This document shows positions 42,797 through 52,038 of a stretch of DNA of 64,000 bases, piece by piece (the stretch's first letter is position 1; every line of letters starts with the position of its first letter). The DNA comes from Umezawaea tangerina (GTDB taxonomy: Bacteria; Actinomycetota; Actinomycetes; Mycobacteriales; Pseudonocardiaceae). A program made the position numbers and the translations under genes. The notes under the pieces were generated by a model. That model saw nothing but the letters and a program-made list of their open reading frames with translations. It made no database searches and was not told the DNA's origin. The stretch lies in the NCBI RefSeq assembly GCF_003002815.1, contig NZ_PVTF01000006.1:186001-250000 (forward strand). Reading direction: 5' to 3'.

Positions 42797-45700
42797 ATGA
42801 GATCGCTTCTGGTGGGGGCTTGCGCCGCACTGGCCGTCCTGCTGGCCGTGCCGCTGCTGGACCCGACCCCGGTGCTGGCGGACCGAGGCGCCGACCGGAG
42901 CGCCGGCGGGCGCGGCTCCAGGGCGTTGGACGTCGGCGGGCTGACGGTCGAGCACCAGGTGGACCCGCTCGGGGTCGACGCGGCCAGCCCGCGGTTCGGG
43001 TGGGAGCTCGGGTCGGACGTGGCGGGGGCGCGGCAGTCGGCCTACCAGGTGCAGGTGTCGTCGGCGCCGGACCGGGCCGGTGACGTGTGGGACAGCGGGC
43101 GGGTGGTGTCGGGGAAGTCGTTCGACGTCCCGTACGCCGGGCCCGGTCTGCGGTCGCGCGCCCGGTACTACTGGCGCGCGCGGGTCTGGGACGCGAGCCA
43201 GCGGGCGTCGCAGTGGAGCACCGGGGCGTGGTTCGAGACCGCGTTCCTGAACGGGGACTTCCGCGGTGACTGGATCGGCGCGCGGGCGGAGCGCGCCACG
43301 ACGGTGCTGCAGGGCGCGAGCTGGATCTGGTACCCGCAGGGCAACCCGGCGGACTCCGCGCCGGTCGGCACCCGGTACTTCCGGCGGGCGTTCGACCTGC
43401 CGTCGGGCGCGCGGGTCACGTCGGCGCGGTTCCAGCTCACCGCCGACGACAGCTTCACCCTGCACGTCAACGGCCGGAACGCCGCGAGCTCGCCGCAGGT
43501 GGCCGACTCGTGGCGGTCGGCGGTGGACGTCGACCTCACGGCCGACCTGCGGGCGGGCCGCAACGTCCTCGCGGTCCAGGCCGCCAACGCGCAGCCAGGG
43601 CCGTCGGGTCTGGTCGGCAGGCTCCACGTCGAGCTCGCCGGGGCGTCCCCGGTCGACGTCGTCACCGACGCCACCTGGAAGTCCTCCGACGTGGAGGCGG
43701 CGGGCTGGCAGCAGCCGGGCTTCGACGACTCGGCGTGGCCCGCGGCGCTGGTGGCCGCCGCCTACGGCTCCGGCCCGTGGGGCAGCTCGGTCTCGACCGC
43801 GACGCCGGCGGAACCGCTGCTGCGCAAGGACTTCACCGCGACCAAGCGGGTGGGCTCGGCTCGGGCCTACGTCATCGGCCTCGGCTACTACAAGCTCTAC
43901 CTCAACGGAAAGCGGGTCGGCGACCACGAGCTCGACCCGGCGTTCACCGTCTACGACAAGACGGACCTCTACGCGACCTACGACGTGACCAAGGAGCTGC
44001 GGTCCGGGGCGAACGCGCTCGGCGTGAGCCTGGGGCGCGGCTACTACGCCATGACGAACCCGGACGAGTGGGTGAGCTCGCCGTGGCACGGCGAGCCGAA
44101 GCTCAAGCTGGAGCTGGACATCACCTACACCGACGGCACGACCGCGCAGGTCCTCAGCGACCCGAGCTGGAAGATCGCCGACGGGCCCACCACGTCGGAG
44201 TCGTTGTGGTTCGGCGAGACCTACGACGCCCGGCGCGAGCAGCCCGGCTGGAACCGGACCGGGTTCGACGACTCCGGATGGCGACCCGCGCTCGTCGTCC
44301 CCGCACCCGCCGGGAAGCTGACCGCGCAGTCCTTCCCGCCGATCAAGGTGACCGACTCCTTGACCGCCAAGAAGGTCACCACCCCCACCACCGGGACGAC
44401 GGTCCACGACTACGGCAGCCCGACCGCGGGCTGGGCCGGTGTCGCGCTGCGCGGACCCGCGGGCGCGCAGGTGACGATCACCTACGGCGAGAAGCTGAAC
44501 GACGACGGCACCGTAAACAACGTCGGCGGTTTCGGCATGCAGCTGCAGAAGTACACCTACGTCCTGAAGGGCGGCGGGACCGAGTCGTTCACGCCGAGCT
44601 ACTCCTACGCCGGGTTCCAGTACGTCCAGGTGACCGCGTCCGCCGGCGTCACGATCAGCTCGGTCACCGCGCAGCGCGTGCACACCGCGGTCGCCAAGAC
44701 CGGCGACTTCACCAGCTCGGACGACCTGCTCAACCGCTACCACGCCGCGCAGGCGAACACGATCCTGAACAACCTGCACTCGGTGCCCACCGACACCCCG
44801 ATGTACGAGAAGCGGCCCTACACCGCCGACGGCTTCCTGGCCGCCGACTCCGCCATCGCCGGCTTCGACATGCGCGACTTCTACGAGAACTGGATGCGCG
44901 CGCACCGCGACGACCAGGCGCCGTCGGGCAACATCGGCCAGACCGTGCCCGGCACCGTGGGCGCCAAGGAGGTCGTCGACCCGATCTGGTCGGCCAGCCT
45001 CGTCCTCGTCACCTGGGACCTGTACTGGTACTACGGCGACATCCGGCCGCTGGAGGAGAACTACGCGGCGATGAAGTCGTGGCTGGGGTTCTTCGAGGCC
45101 AACATCGCGAAGACCGGCTACACCTACGCGGGCGGCAGCTACGCCGACTGGCTCTCCCCCGGCTACGCGATGCCCCCGGAGGGACCGCGGCTCGCGGGCA
45201 CCGCCTACATCCACAAGACCACCACGACGATGGCGGCGATCGCCCGCGCCCTCGGGCGGACCGACGACGCCGCGCGCTACGACCAGCTCGCCACCACGAT
45301 CGCCACCGCCTTCAACGCCAAGTTCTACGACGCGGCGAAGGGCGCGTACTTCGACGACCCGGCGGCGGGCTACCGGCAGACGTCCAACCTGCTGCCGCTG
45401 AGCCTCGGCCTCGTGCGGGAGGCCGACCGGGCCACCGTGGTGGCGAACCTCGTGAAGGACGTCGACGCCCGCGGCGCGCACCTGAACACCGGCGCGCTCG
45501 GCACGAAGCTCATCCTCCCGGTGCTCACCGACACCGGGAACTCCGACCTGGCCTACCGGCTCGCGACGAACCCGACGTACCCCGGCTGGGGCTACTGGTT
45601 CCAGTCGCTGGGCGCCACGACCATGTGGGAGGAGTGGCCCGCCGGGTCGCGGTCGCGGCAGCACGCCTTCATGGGCACCGTCGACGACTGGCTCTTCCAG

Positions 45701-46015
45701 GACGTCGCGGGCATCCGGCCCGCGGCACCTGGCTACACCAAGGTCCGGATCCAGCCCTCCCCCGTCGGCGACCTGAAGCGCGCGTCGGCCGAGGTGACGT
45801 CCCCGCTCGGCAAGGTGCGCTCGTCGTGGACCCGCGACCGGACCCGCCTCACCCTGAAGGTCACCATCCCGGTCGGTGCGAGCGGAGAAGTCCTCGTGCC
45901 GGTGGGCAAGGGGGCCAAGGTGGACGCTCCGGCGGGCGCGAAGCTCCAGACCACAAAGGACGGTTACGCCAGCTACCAGGTCGGTTCGGGCACCTACGAG
46001 TTCCGCGCGGGCTAG
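42797..46015 (+). CDS. Secreted alpha-L-rhamnosidase, GH78
   Basis: A 1072-residue exoenzyme. It has a Sec-type signal peptide (SLLVGACAALAVLLAVPLL, cleavage near VLA), a fibronectin-like domain (about 50-150), an inserted carbohydrate-binding-like sandwich (about 180-300), the Bac_rhamnosid_N domain, and the catalytic six-hairpin barrel (about 620-980). The signature is a variant: DTPMYEKRPYTADG at 666-679 instead of DCPTREK-GWTGD, but the acids Asp666, Glu671 and the later Asp are kept, and the base Glu945 in WEEW is present. It likely cleaves a different rhamnoside linkage from the first GH78, which has discoidin domains this one lacks. ATG follows GGAGGAAA. A perfect terminator follows. 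Confidence 0.92.
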   Translation: MRSLLVGACAALAVLLAVPLLDPTPVLADRGADRSAGGRGSRALDVGGLTVEHQVDPLGVDAASPRFGWELGSDVAGARQSAYQVQVSSAPDRAGDVWDSGRVVSGKSFDVPYAGPGLRSRARYYWRARVWDASQRASQWSTGAWFETAFLNGDFRGDWIGARAERATTVLQGASWIWYPQGNPADSAPVGTRYFRRAFDLPSGARVTSARFQLTADDSFTLHVNGRNAASSPQVADSWRSAVDVDLTADLRAGRNVLAVQAANAQPGPSGLVGRLHVELAGASPVDVVTDATWKSSDVEAAGWQQPGFDDSAWPAALVAAAYGSGPWGSSVSTATPAEPLLRKDFTATKRVGSARAYVIGLGYYKLYLNGKRVGDHELDPAFTVYDKTDLYATYDVTKELRSGANALGVSLGRGYYAMTNPDEWVSSPWHGEPKLKLELDITYTDGTTAQVLSDPSWKIADGPTTSESLWFGETYDARREQPGWNRTGFDDSGWRPALVVPAPAGKLTAQSFPPIKVTDSLTAKKVTTPTTGTTVHDYGSPTAGWAGVALRGPAGAQVTITYGEKLNDDGTVNNVGGFGMQLQKYTYVLKGGGTESFTPSYSYAGFQYVQVTASAGVTISSVTAQRVHTAVAKTGDFTSSDDLLNRYHAAQANTILNNLHSVPTDTPMYEKRPYTADGFLAADSAIAGFDMRDFYENWMRAHRDDQAPSGNIGQTVPGTVGAKEVVDPIWSASLVLVTWDLYWYYGDIRPLEENYAAMKSWLGFFEANIAKTGYTYAGGSYADWLSPGYAMPPEGPRLAGTAYIHKTTTTMAAIARALGRTDDAARYDQLATTIATAFNAKFYDAAKGAYFDDPAAGYRQTSNLLPLSLGLVREADRATVVANLVKDVDARGAHLNTGALGTKLILPVLTDTGNSDLAYRLATNPTYPGWGYWFQSLGATTMWEEWPAGSRSRQHAFMGTVDDWLFQDVAGIRPAAPGYTKVRIQPSPVGDLKRASAEVTSPLGKVRSSWTRDRTRLTLKVTIPVGASGEVLVPVGKGAKVDAPAGAKLQTTKDGYASYQVGSGTYEFRAG

Positions 46016-46021
46016 GACGAC

Positions 46022-46052
46022 CGGCCCCTTGTCCACTGTGGACAAGGGGCCG
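46022..46052. terminator. Bidirectional terminator
   Basis: A perfect 15-bp inverted repeat (46022-46036 with 46038-46052) in the gap between the converging rhamnosidase and MarR genes; the loop would open by a few base pairs. Confidence 0.78.
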
Positions 46053-46062
46053 ACCCGTGCCC

Positions 46063-46518
46063 TCAGTCGCCTTCGATGACGCGGGTGACCCGCCTGCTGA
46101 TCTCCTTCAGCTCCCGCTGCTGCGCCTTGGGCAGGACGTCGAACACCAGCCGCTGCACCTCGTCGACGTGCCCCGGCGCCGTGGCGACGACCTTCTCCCA
46201 CCCCGTGTCGGTCAACGCCGCCAACGTGTACCGGCCGTCGGCCGGGTCTGGCGCGCGGCGCACCCAGTCCTGCTTCTCCAGCTTGGCGACGACCTGGGAC
46301 AGCCGCGGCAGCGACGCCTCCGCCTCCGCGGCCAGCTCGCTCATCCGCATCGTCCGCTCCGGCGCCGTCGACAGCGTCGACAGCACCAGGTAGTCGAAGT
46401 GGCTGATCCCGGCGTCGCGGCGCATCTGGGTGTCGAGCGCGCTGGGCAGCCGGAGGATCAGCCCGACGAGCGCGCGCCAGGTGTCCTGCTGCTCGTCGGT
46501 CAGCCAACGCGGTTCCAC
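46063..46518 (-). CDS. MarR-family repressor of the azoreductase gene
   Basis: A 151-residue winged-helix regulator. RMSELAAEAEASLPRLSQVVAKLE forms the recognition helix-turn-helix (about 58-81), followed by the DPADGRYTLAALTDTG beta-wing, and dimerisation helices at both ends. It is divergent from the azoreductase across 101 bp containing two matching palindromic sites, the standard MarR arrangement. Members respond to phenolic or quinone compounds or to oxidation, which fits an FMN-dependent quinone/azo reductase as target. It starts with GTG. Confidence 0.92.
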   Translation of the reverse strand: MEPRWLTDEQQDTWRALVGLILRLPSALDTQMRRDAGISHFDYLVLSTLSTAPERTMRMSELAAEAEASLPRLSQVVAKLEKQDWVRRAPDPADGRYTLAALTDTGWEKVVATAPGHVDEVQRLVFDVLPKAQQRELKEISRRVTRVIEGD

Positions 46519-46562
46519 CGCCCGAGCCTAGCCCGACCCCGGCGTGACGCGGCTCCCAGTTC

Positions 46563-46605
46563 AGTTAAACCTTCAAGCGTGTTAGCTTCAGTTAAAGGTT
46601 TAACT
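46563..46605. promoter_or_regulatory. Paired MarR-type operators
   Basis: AGTTAAAGGTTTAACT (46590-46605) is a perfect inverted repeat apart from its 2-bp centre. A degenerate copy, AGTTAAACCTTCAA, begins at 46563, 27 bp upstream. Both lie between the divergent MarR and azoreductase genes, and the first ends 14 bp before the azoreductase ATG. Confidence 0.68.
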
Positions 46606-46619
46606 CAGAGAGGACCGCC

Positions 46620-47255
46620 ATGACCCTGTTCCGCCTGGACGCCAGCATCCGCCCGGAAGGCTCGGCCACCCGCGAGATCGGTGACGTCGTCGAGCAGGAG
46701 TGGCTCGCGGCCCACCCCGGCGACCCGGTCGAGCGGCGCCACATCGGTGTCGACGTCCTGCCCGCCGACGCGTGGGCCGCGGCGGTCGACGCGAGCTTCA
46801 CGCCCGAGGCCGAGCACACGCCCGCGCACCGGCGGGCCGCGGCGCTGGCCGCCGCGCTGGTGGACGAGCTGCTGGCCGCGGACGTGCTGCTGTTCGCCGT
46901 GCCGCTGTACAACTACGGCGTCTCCCAGCACTTCAAGACCTACAGCGACCTGGTCTGGACCGACCCCCGCGCGCACGGGAGGCAGTTCCTCGAAGGCAGG
47001 AAGACCGTGCTGGTCACGGCTCGCGGCGGCGCGTACGGCGAAGGCACGCCGCGGGCGGGCTGGGACCACGCGACACCGTTCATGCGCCGCACCCTCGCCG
47101 ACGTGTGGGGCGCGGACCTGACCGTGATCGAACGCGAGTTCACGCTGGTGGGCGTGAAGCCGGCGTTCGCCGACTTCGCCGACCTGGCCGCGGCGATGCA
47201 CGCCGAGGCGCTCTCGACAGCGCGGGAGGTGGGCAAGGCGCTCGGCGCGCTGTAG
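46620..47255 (+). CDS. azoR: FMN-dependent NADH-azoreductase/quinone reductase
   Basis: A 211-residue flavodoxin-like enzyme reducing azo bonds and quinones with NADH. The N-terminal LDASIRPEGSATREIG is the phosphate-binding loop for FMN. AVPLYNYGVSQHFKTYSDLV is the diagnostic AzoR block that contacts FMN, and VTARGGAYGEG is the second FMN loop. The ATG at 46620 follows AGAGAGG closely. It is controlled by the divergent MarR regulator. Only 6 bp separate it from the PucR-type gene, so read-through into the catabolic region is possible. Confidence 0.92.
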   Translation: MTLFRLDASIRPEGSATREIGDVVEQEWLAAHPGDPVERRHIGVDVLPADAWAAAVDASFTPEAEHTPAHRRAAALAAALVDELLAADVLLFAVPLYNYGVSQHFKTYSDLVWTDPRAHGRQFLEGRKTVLVTARGGAYGEGTPRAGWDHATPFMRRTLADVWGADLTVIEREFTLVGVKPAFADFADLAAAMHAEALSTAREVGKALGAL

Positions 47256-47261
47256 GTCGCG

Positions 47262-48572
47262 GTGACCACGACACGGCGGGCCTGGGTCGGCCGGCTGCGA
47301 CCGCGGGGTGAGGTCGACGTCGACCGGGCGGCGTGTCCCCGCGAGATCGTCGAGGACGCCGTCGCCCGCGTCGGCACCGACCCCGTGCGCTGGGCGATCG
47401 AGCTGAGCGCCGCCGTCGTGCGGCGGATCGTCGACGAGGTGCCCGCGCTCGGCGGCAGCCCGGCCGCGGTCGCGATGCTCGGCCGGGGCAACGAGGCGAC
47501 CACCCTGCGGGCGTTGTCCGCACTGGTCGAAGGCCCGGTCCCACCGCCGGGCGAGGCGACGTTGGAGAGCATCCGCGAGCTCGTGCACCGGGCCGTGCCG
47601 CTGGAGCAGGTGCTGCGGGGTGTCCGGGTAGGACACGCGGCGACGACCGAGGAGTTCCTGCTGGCCTGCGCCGAACTGGTCGAGCCGGAGGGGGCGGTCG
47701 ACGAGGTCACGGCCGTCTCCCGCGAGCTGTTCTCCTACGTCAACGACCTCTCCGACACCATGGTCCGCACCTACCTGGTGGAGCACGAGGTGTGGAGCAC
47801 CAGCGCCGCCGCGGCGCGCGCCGACACCGTGCGCTCCCTGCTGGGCGGTGCCGCGGCGGACGTCGGCGAGGCGTCCCGCGTCCTCGGTTACGACCTGCGG
47901 CGGACTCACCAGGCGGTGGTGGTGTGGTCGGAGTCGCCGGACAGCGGGTCGGCGGTGCAGGCCGCGGCGCTCCGGGCGCGCGGGGCCACCACGACGCTGG
48001 TCGTCCCCGTGGCCTCGGGACGGTCGTGGGCGTGGGGCACCGTACCGCCGGACGACGCCGGGGCCGGGGAGGGCGTCGGGTCGTGGGAGGGCGTCGCGGA
48101 AGTGCTGTCGCGGCACCACGTCCAGGCGGCCTTCGGGACTCCGGTGGCCGAGGTCACGGGATTCCGCCAGTCTCACCGCGAGGCCGAACGCGCGGAACGG
48201 GTCGAGCGGCTGCGGCGCGAGGCGGGACGGGTGCCGCGGCCCGCGACCGCCTACGCCGACGTCGCGACCATCGCCTTGCTGGCCGACGACCTCGACGCGG
48301 CGGGCGAGTTCGTGCGGCGAGAGCTCGGCGGGCTCGCCGCCCGCGGCGCGGCGATGGAGGCGTTGCGCACCACGCTGCACCACTACATCGGCGCCGAGCG
48401 CAGCCTCGTGGAAGTCGCCCGCCGCCTGCACGTGGCCAGGGGAACCGTGACCTACCGGGTGAACCGGGCCCAGGAGGTGCTGGGCCACGGCATCGACGAC
48501 CGCCGCTTCGCCCTGCACGCCGCGCTGGCGCTCGCCGAGGAATTGGGCGACGCGGTCATCCTGCCGCGGTGA
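47262..48572 (+). CDS. PucR/CdaR-family transcriptional regulator
   Basis: A 436-residue regulator. The first 180 residues form a helical sensory region; the middle, about 205-330, is a GGDEF-like degenerate domain common in this family; the C-terminus (LVEVARRLHVARGTVTYRVNRAQEVLG, about 385-412) is the PucR-type helix-turn-helix. The start is GTG at 47262. These proteins activate small catabolic pathways in response to their substrates. It lies at the head of the flavin-dependent operon and is its probable activator. The gap to the flavin reductase is 119 bp and holds the operon promoter. Confidence 0.88.
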   Translation: MTTTRRAWVGRLRPRGEVDVDRAACPREIVEDAVARVGTDPVRWAIELSAAVVRRIVDEVPALGGSPAAVAMLGRGNEATTLRALSALVEGPVPPPGEATLESIRELVHRAVPLEQVLRGVRVGHAATTEEFLLACAELVEPEGAVDEVTAVSRELFSYVNDLSDTMVRTYLVEHEVWSTSAAAARADTVRSLLGGAAADVGEASRVLGYDLRRTHQAVVVWSESPDSGSAVQAAALRARGATTTLVVPVASGRSWAWGTVPPDDAGAGEGVGSWEGVAEVLSRHHVQAAFGTPVAEVTGFRQSHREAERAERVERLRREAGRVPRPATAYADVATIALLADDLDAAGEFVRRELGGLAARGAAMEALRTTLHHYIGAERSLVEVARRLHVARGTVTYRVNRAQEVLGHGIDDRRFALHAALALAEELGDAVILPR

Positions 48573-48691
48573 ACGCGAACCGGGGTGGCAGCTCAACGGA
48601 GGGCCGGAATCCTGGTCCCGCGGACCAAGCGGCCTCGTGGGGAACGGGAGTTGACTCCGGTCGTCGGACCCGGAACACCAGGAGGCGCACG

Positions 48692-49186
48692 ATGATCGAC
48701 CGCGAGACCTTCGTCGAGCTGATGAGCGGGGTGTGCGCGCCGGTCACCGTGGTGACGGCCACGACCGCCGACGGCCGACCGCACGGCAGCACCGTGTCGA
48801 GCTTCGCCTCGCTCTCCCTCGACCCCCCGCTGGTGAGCTTCGCCCTGGACCGCGCTTCGGGTCTGCTGGCGCACCTCCAGCCCGGTGACCGCGTGGGGGT
48901 CAACATCCTCGGCGCGCACCAGCAGGAGCTCGCCTCGACGTTCGCCCGCCGCCACCGGGGACCGGGCCTGAAGTTCGACGGCGTCACCTGGACCGTGCGC
49001 GCCGGACTGCCGCACCTGCCCGAGTCCGCGGGCTGGACGGCGGGACGCGTCGAGCGCCACGTGGACGCCGGTGACCACGTCTTGCTCGTCGTGCAGGTCG
49101 AGGAGGCCGAGCCGACCTCGACTCCCCCGCTGGTCTACGCCCGCCGGGTCTTCGGCACGCACGCTCCCCTCGCCGTCGCGAGCTGA
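48692..49186 (+). CDS. Flavin reductase of a two-component monooxygenase (HpaC-like)
   Basis: A 164-residue flavin:NAD(P)H reductase. The MSGVCAPVTVVTAT start with PHGSTVSSFASLSLDPPLVSFAL is the conserved FMN/FAD-binding region of the HpaC/HsaB family; VNILGAHQQELASTFA is also typical. It supplies reduced flavin to a partner oxygenase, presumably the product of the next gene. ATG follows AGGAGG; reading frames extending much further upstream are not supported. Confidence 0.92.
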   Translation: MIDRETFVELMSGVCAPVTVVTATTADGRPHGSTVSSFASLSLDPPLVSFALDRASGLLAHLQPGDRVGVNILGAHQQELASTFARRHRGPGLKFDGVTWTVRAGLPHLPESAGWTAGRVERHVDAGDHVLLVVQVEEAEPTSTPPLVYARRVFGTHAPLAVAS

Positions 49187-49220
49187 CCTTTCCCCCGCAC
49201 GCCACCACATCGGAGTGACG

Positions 49221-50435
49221 ATGAGCATCATCATGGACGCCCCCAGCACCACCGCCGCCGCGCGCACGCTGCGGGCCGACCTCGTCGAGCGCGCCGCCAA
49301 GCTCCGCCCGTTGCTGGCGGACAACGCCGACGCGACCGACCGCGACCGCGCCGTGCCCGCGGAGAACATCGACGCCCTGGCCGGAGCGGGCCTGCTCTCG
49401 TTGACGCGGCCCGCCCGCCACGGCGGCCTGCAGACCGATTTCCGCACCCTGCTGGAGGTCAGCCGCGAGATCGCCCGCGCCTGCGGCTCCACCTCGTGGG
49501 TGGCCACGCTGCTCAACGCCAGCGCGTGGTTCGTCGGCCTGTTCCCCGCTTTGGCCCAGGACGACGTCTGGGCCGGGACCCCCGACGCCCGGATCGCCGG
49601 TGTCGTAACGCCTTCCGGTACCACACGCCTGGTCGAGGGCGGTTACCGGGTGAGCGGGCGCTGGGCCCCGGCCTCCGGCTGCGCGCACGCCGACTGGGCG
49701 GTGCTCGGGGTCGTCCGGCCGGACGCGGAGGGCACGGCGGACGCCGTCGGCATCGTGCTCGCGCCGATGGCGGAGCTGGTCGTCGAGGACACCTGGTTCG
49801 TGACGGGCATGCGCGGGACCGCGTCGAACACGCTCGTCGGCGAGGACGTCTTCGTTCCGGCGCACCGGTTCCTGTCCGTCCCCGACGCCGTGGAGGGCCG
49901 CTGCCGCACGCCGTTCACCGACGAGGCCCTCTACCGGGCACCGTTCGTGCCCGTCGCCGCGATCACGCTGACCGGCCCTCAGCTCGGGCTGGCCGCGGCC
50001 GCTGTCGACGTCCTGGCGGAGAAGGCGCCGCGACGGGCGTTGACCATGACCCACTACGCCACCCAAGCCGAAGCTCCCACCATCCAGATCGCCGCCGCGA
50101 ACGCCGCGTCGCTGGCGGACTCCGCGCAGCTGCACGCCTACCGCGCGGCCGCCGACATCGACGAGGCCGCGCTGGTCGGGGTGTTCCCCGACTACGACGC
50201 CAGGGCGCGGATGCGGATGGACGCCGGGATGGCGGTGGTCCACGCGCGCGAGGCGGTGCGGATCGTGTGCTCGGCGCAAGGTGCCTCGACCTTCGGCGAG
50301 GCCAACCCGTTGCAGCGCGTCTGGCGCGACATCGAGACCGGCAGCAGGCACGCGGTGCTCAACCCCGAGGTGGCCGCCGAGATCTACGGGAAGTCGCTGT
50401 TCGGCATCCGCGGCACGGTGTCCGCGCTGGTCTAG
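49221..50435 (+). CDS. Flavin-dependent monooxygenase, acyl-CoA-dehydrogenase fold (HsaA/HpaB-like group D)
   Basis: A 404-residue protein with the acyl-CoA dehydrogenase fold. The N-terminal helices (LRPLLADNADATDRD, ALAGAGLLSLTRPARHGG) and the ACGSTSWVATLL segment resemble HsaA and other two-component hydroxylases. The dehydrogenase catalytic glutamate position is not evident, so oxygenation is more likely than desaturation. Together with the upstream flavin reductase it should hydroxylate an aromatic or heteroaromatic substrate. The gap to the reductase is 34 bp. The exact substrate is unknown, but the later aldolase suggests ring fission products. Confidence 0.85.
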   Translation: MSIIMDAPSTTAAARTLRADLVERAAKLRPLLADNADATDRDRAVPAENIDALAGAGLLSLTRPARHGGLQTDFRTLLEVSREIARACGSTSWVATLLNASAWFVGLFPALAQDDVWAGTPDARIAGVVTPSGTTRLVEGGYRVSGRWAPASGCAHADWAVLGVVRPDAEGTADAVGIVLAPMAELVVEDTWFVTGMRGTASNTLVGEDVFVPAHRFLSVPDAVEGRCRTPFTDEALYRAPFVPVAAITLTGPQLGLAAAAVDVLAEKAPRRALTMTHYATQAEAPTIQIAAANAASLADSAQLHAYRAAADIDEAALVGVFPDYDARARMRMDAGMAVVHAREAVRIVCSAQGASTFGEANPLQRVWRDIETGSRHAVLNPEVAAEIYGKSLFGIRGTVSALV

Positions 50436-50479
50436 CGCGCTGCCCGGTCAGGTTTTCCCTCTCACGAAAGGGGTCGACG

Positions 50480-51310
50480 ATGACCATCGCGGGGTCACCC
50501 GTCTTCGACGTCGTCGCGCAGCGCGAGCCGGACCAGGTCTCCGCCGGTGGCAGCCGGACGTGGTCGTTGCGCGGCAGGAACTTCGTGGTCGCGGTCACCG
50601 AGCTCGAAGCGGGTGACCGCCTCACCGAGCACGACCTGCCCGACGAGCACGTGCTGCTCGTCCAGGACGACGTCGGGGTGGACGTGGACCACGGCGGTGT
50701 CGTCCACGTGTCCGAGCCCGCGCTCGTCGTCGTGCCCGCGGGCACCAGCGCCGTGCAGGCGGCGGCGCCGACCACGGTGGTACGGGTGTTCACCTCCCGC
50801 TGCGCCGAGCAGGTGCGGCGGGCGGTCAACCACGCCGCCGGGATCGACCCGCGGGCCGCGCCGCTCCCGGATCCCGTCCAGGCGGTCGACGGGATCCGGG
50901 TGCACCGGCTGAGCGACGTCCCCGACGAGGAAGGGCGACTCGGCCGGATCTTCCGGACGGCGTCGCTGATGGTGAACTGGTTCCCGGTGCACGACGGGCC
51001 GCGCGACACCGAACGGCTCTCGCCGCACGCCCACGGGGACTTCGAGCAGATGTCGGTGACCCTAGTCGGGACCTACGCCCACCACCTCCGGGTCCCGTGG
51101 ACACCGCGGATGAGCGAGTGGCGCGACGACCGGCACGTCGAGGTCGGCAGTCCCTCGATGACGCTGATCCCGCCGACCGTCGTGCACACGACCCGTGCCG
51201 TGGGCGCGGGCCCGCACACGCTCGTCGACGTCTTCGCCCCACCCCGCCAGGACTTCCTCGCCAACGGCTGGGTCCTCAACGCCGCCGACTACCGGGAGAC
51301 CCCGCTGTGA
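50480..51310 (+). CDS. Double-cupin-like protein of a catabolic operon, unknown activity
   Basis: A 276-residue protein resembling two cupin-like beta-barrels. The first half has TELEAGDRLTEHDLPDEHVLLVQDD and PALVVVPAGTSAV, with few histidines. The second half has ERLSPHAHGDFEQMSVTLVGTYAHHL and PPTVVHTTRAVGAG, with several histidines and a glutamate placed like a metal site. This could be a dioxygenase, isomerase or a structural binding protein. It ends with the GTGA overlap with the aldolase, so they are coupled. I do not recognise a characterised family. Confidence 0.65.
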   Translation: MTIAGSPVFDVVAQREPDQVSAGGSRTWSLRGRNFVVAVTELEAGDRLTEHDLPDEHVLLVQDDVGVDVDHGGVVHVSEPALVVVPAGTSAVQAAAPTTVVRVFTSRCAEQVRRAVNHAAGIDPRAAPLPDPVQAVDGIRVHRLSDVPDEEGRLGRIFRTASLMVNWFPVHDGPRDTERLSPHAHGDFEQMSVTLVGTYAHHLRVPWTPRMSEWRDDRHVEVGSPSMTLIPPTVVHTTRAVGAGPHTLVDVFAPPRQDFLANGWVLNAADYRETPL

Positions 51311-52038
51311 CAACGCGTCCCTTCCCCCGGCTCGGGGCCTGGGTCAAGCTCCCCGCGCCGGAGAGCGTCGAACTGCTGGCACTGGCCGGGTTCGACTTCG
51401 TCGTGGTCGACCTCGAGCACGGCGCGATCGACACCCGCACCACGTCGACCATGATCGCGCTGGCCCGCGGCTGCGGGCTCACCCCGTTCGTCCGGGTCGC
51501 CGGGACGACCGCCCGTGACGTCCAGGTCCCGCTCGACGCGGGCGCGGCGGGCCTGTTCGTCCCGCAGGTGGACAACGCCGCCGCGGCACGGGAAGCCGTG
51601 CGGGTGACGCGCTTCCCACCGCTCGGACGACGTGGGGCCAGCACGTCCGGACGGGCGGGTCGGTGGGGGCTCGCCGAGCTCGCCGACCACGTGCGGTCCG
51701 GCAACGACGAGGTCCGCCTGGTGGTCCAGGTCGAGAGCGCCGGTGCCCTGTCCTCGATGGCCGAGATCGGCGAGGTCCCCGGCGTGGACGCGGTCTTCAT
51801 CGACCCGACCGATCTCGCGGTCTCCGGCGGGCTGCCCGAGAACGGCCTGGCGGAGCTGGTCGCGGCGGCCGAACGGCGTTGCGCCGACCACCACATCACT
51901 TTGGGGACAACAGCATCCGGCGACGCACCGGACCTGCTCGGCCGCGGGTACGACTTCCTCGTCCTGGGCGCCGACACCACGATGCTGCGCCAAGGCGCCC
52001 GTGCACTGGTCGACGGTGCGACGGCGGTGGGGCGATGA
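51307..52038 (+). CDS. HpcH/HpaI-family class II aldolase
   Basis: A 243-residue metal-dependent aldolase-type enzyme. VVVDLEHGAID (about 30-40) carries the base region and metal-loop; VQVESAGALSSMAEI contains the metal-binding glutamate; and FIDPTDLAVSGG provides the metal-binding aspartate. Such enzymes cleave 4-hydroxy-2-oxoacids to pyruvate and an aldehyde at the end of aromatic meta-cleavage pathways. It overlaps the previous and next genes by 4 bp. It places the operon in breakdown of a ring-derived oxo-acid, though the ring-cleaving enzyme itself is not certain. Confidence 0.9.
   Translation: MTTRPFPRLGAWVKLPAPESVELLALAGFDFVVVDLEHGAIDTRTTSTMIALARGCGLTPFVRVAGTTARDVQVPLDAGAAGLFVPQVDNAAAAREAVRVTRFPPLGRRGASTSGRAGRWGLAELADHVRSGNDEVRLVVQVESAGALSSMAEIGEVPGVDAVFIDPTDLAVSGGLPENGLAELVAAAERRCADHHITLGTTASGDAPDLLGRGYDFLVLGADTTMLRQGARALVDGATAVGR

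Noticed and set aside
41780-46507. 1575-residue minus-strand frame opposite the second rhamnosidase
   Set aside because: Antisense shadow of the GH78 gene; no domain, arginine-rich, and it would erase the terminator and MarR gene.
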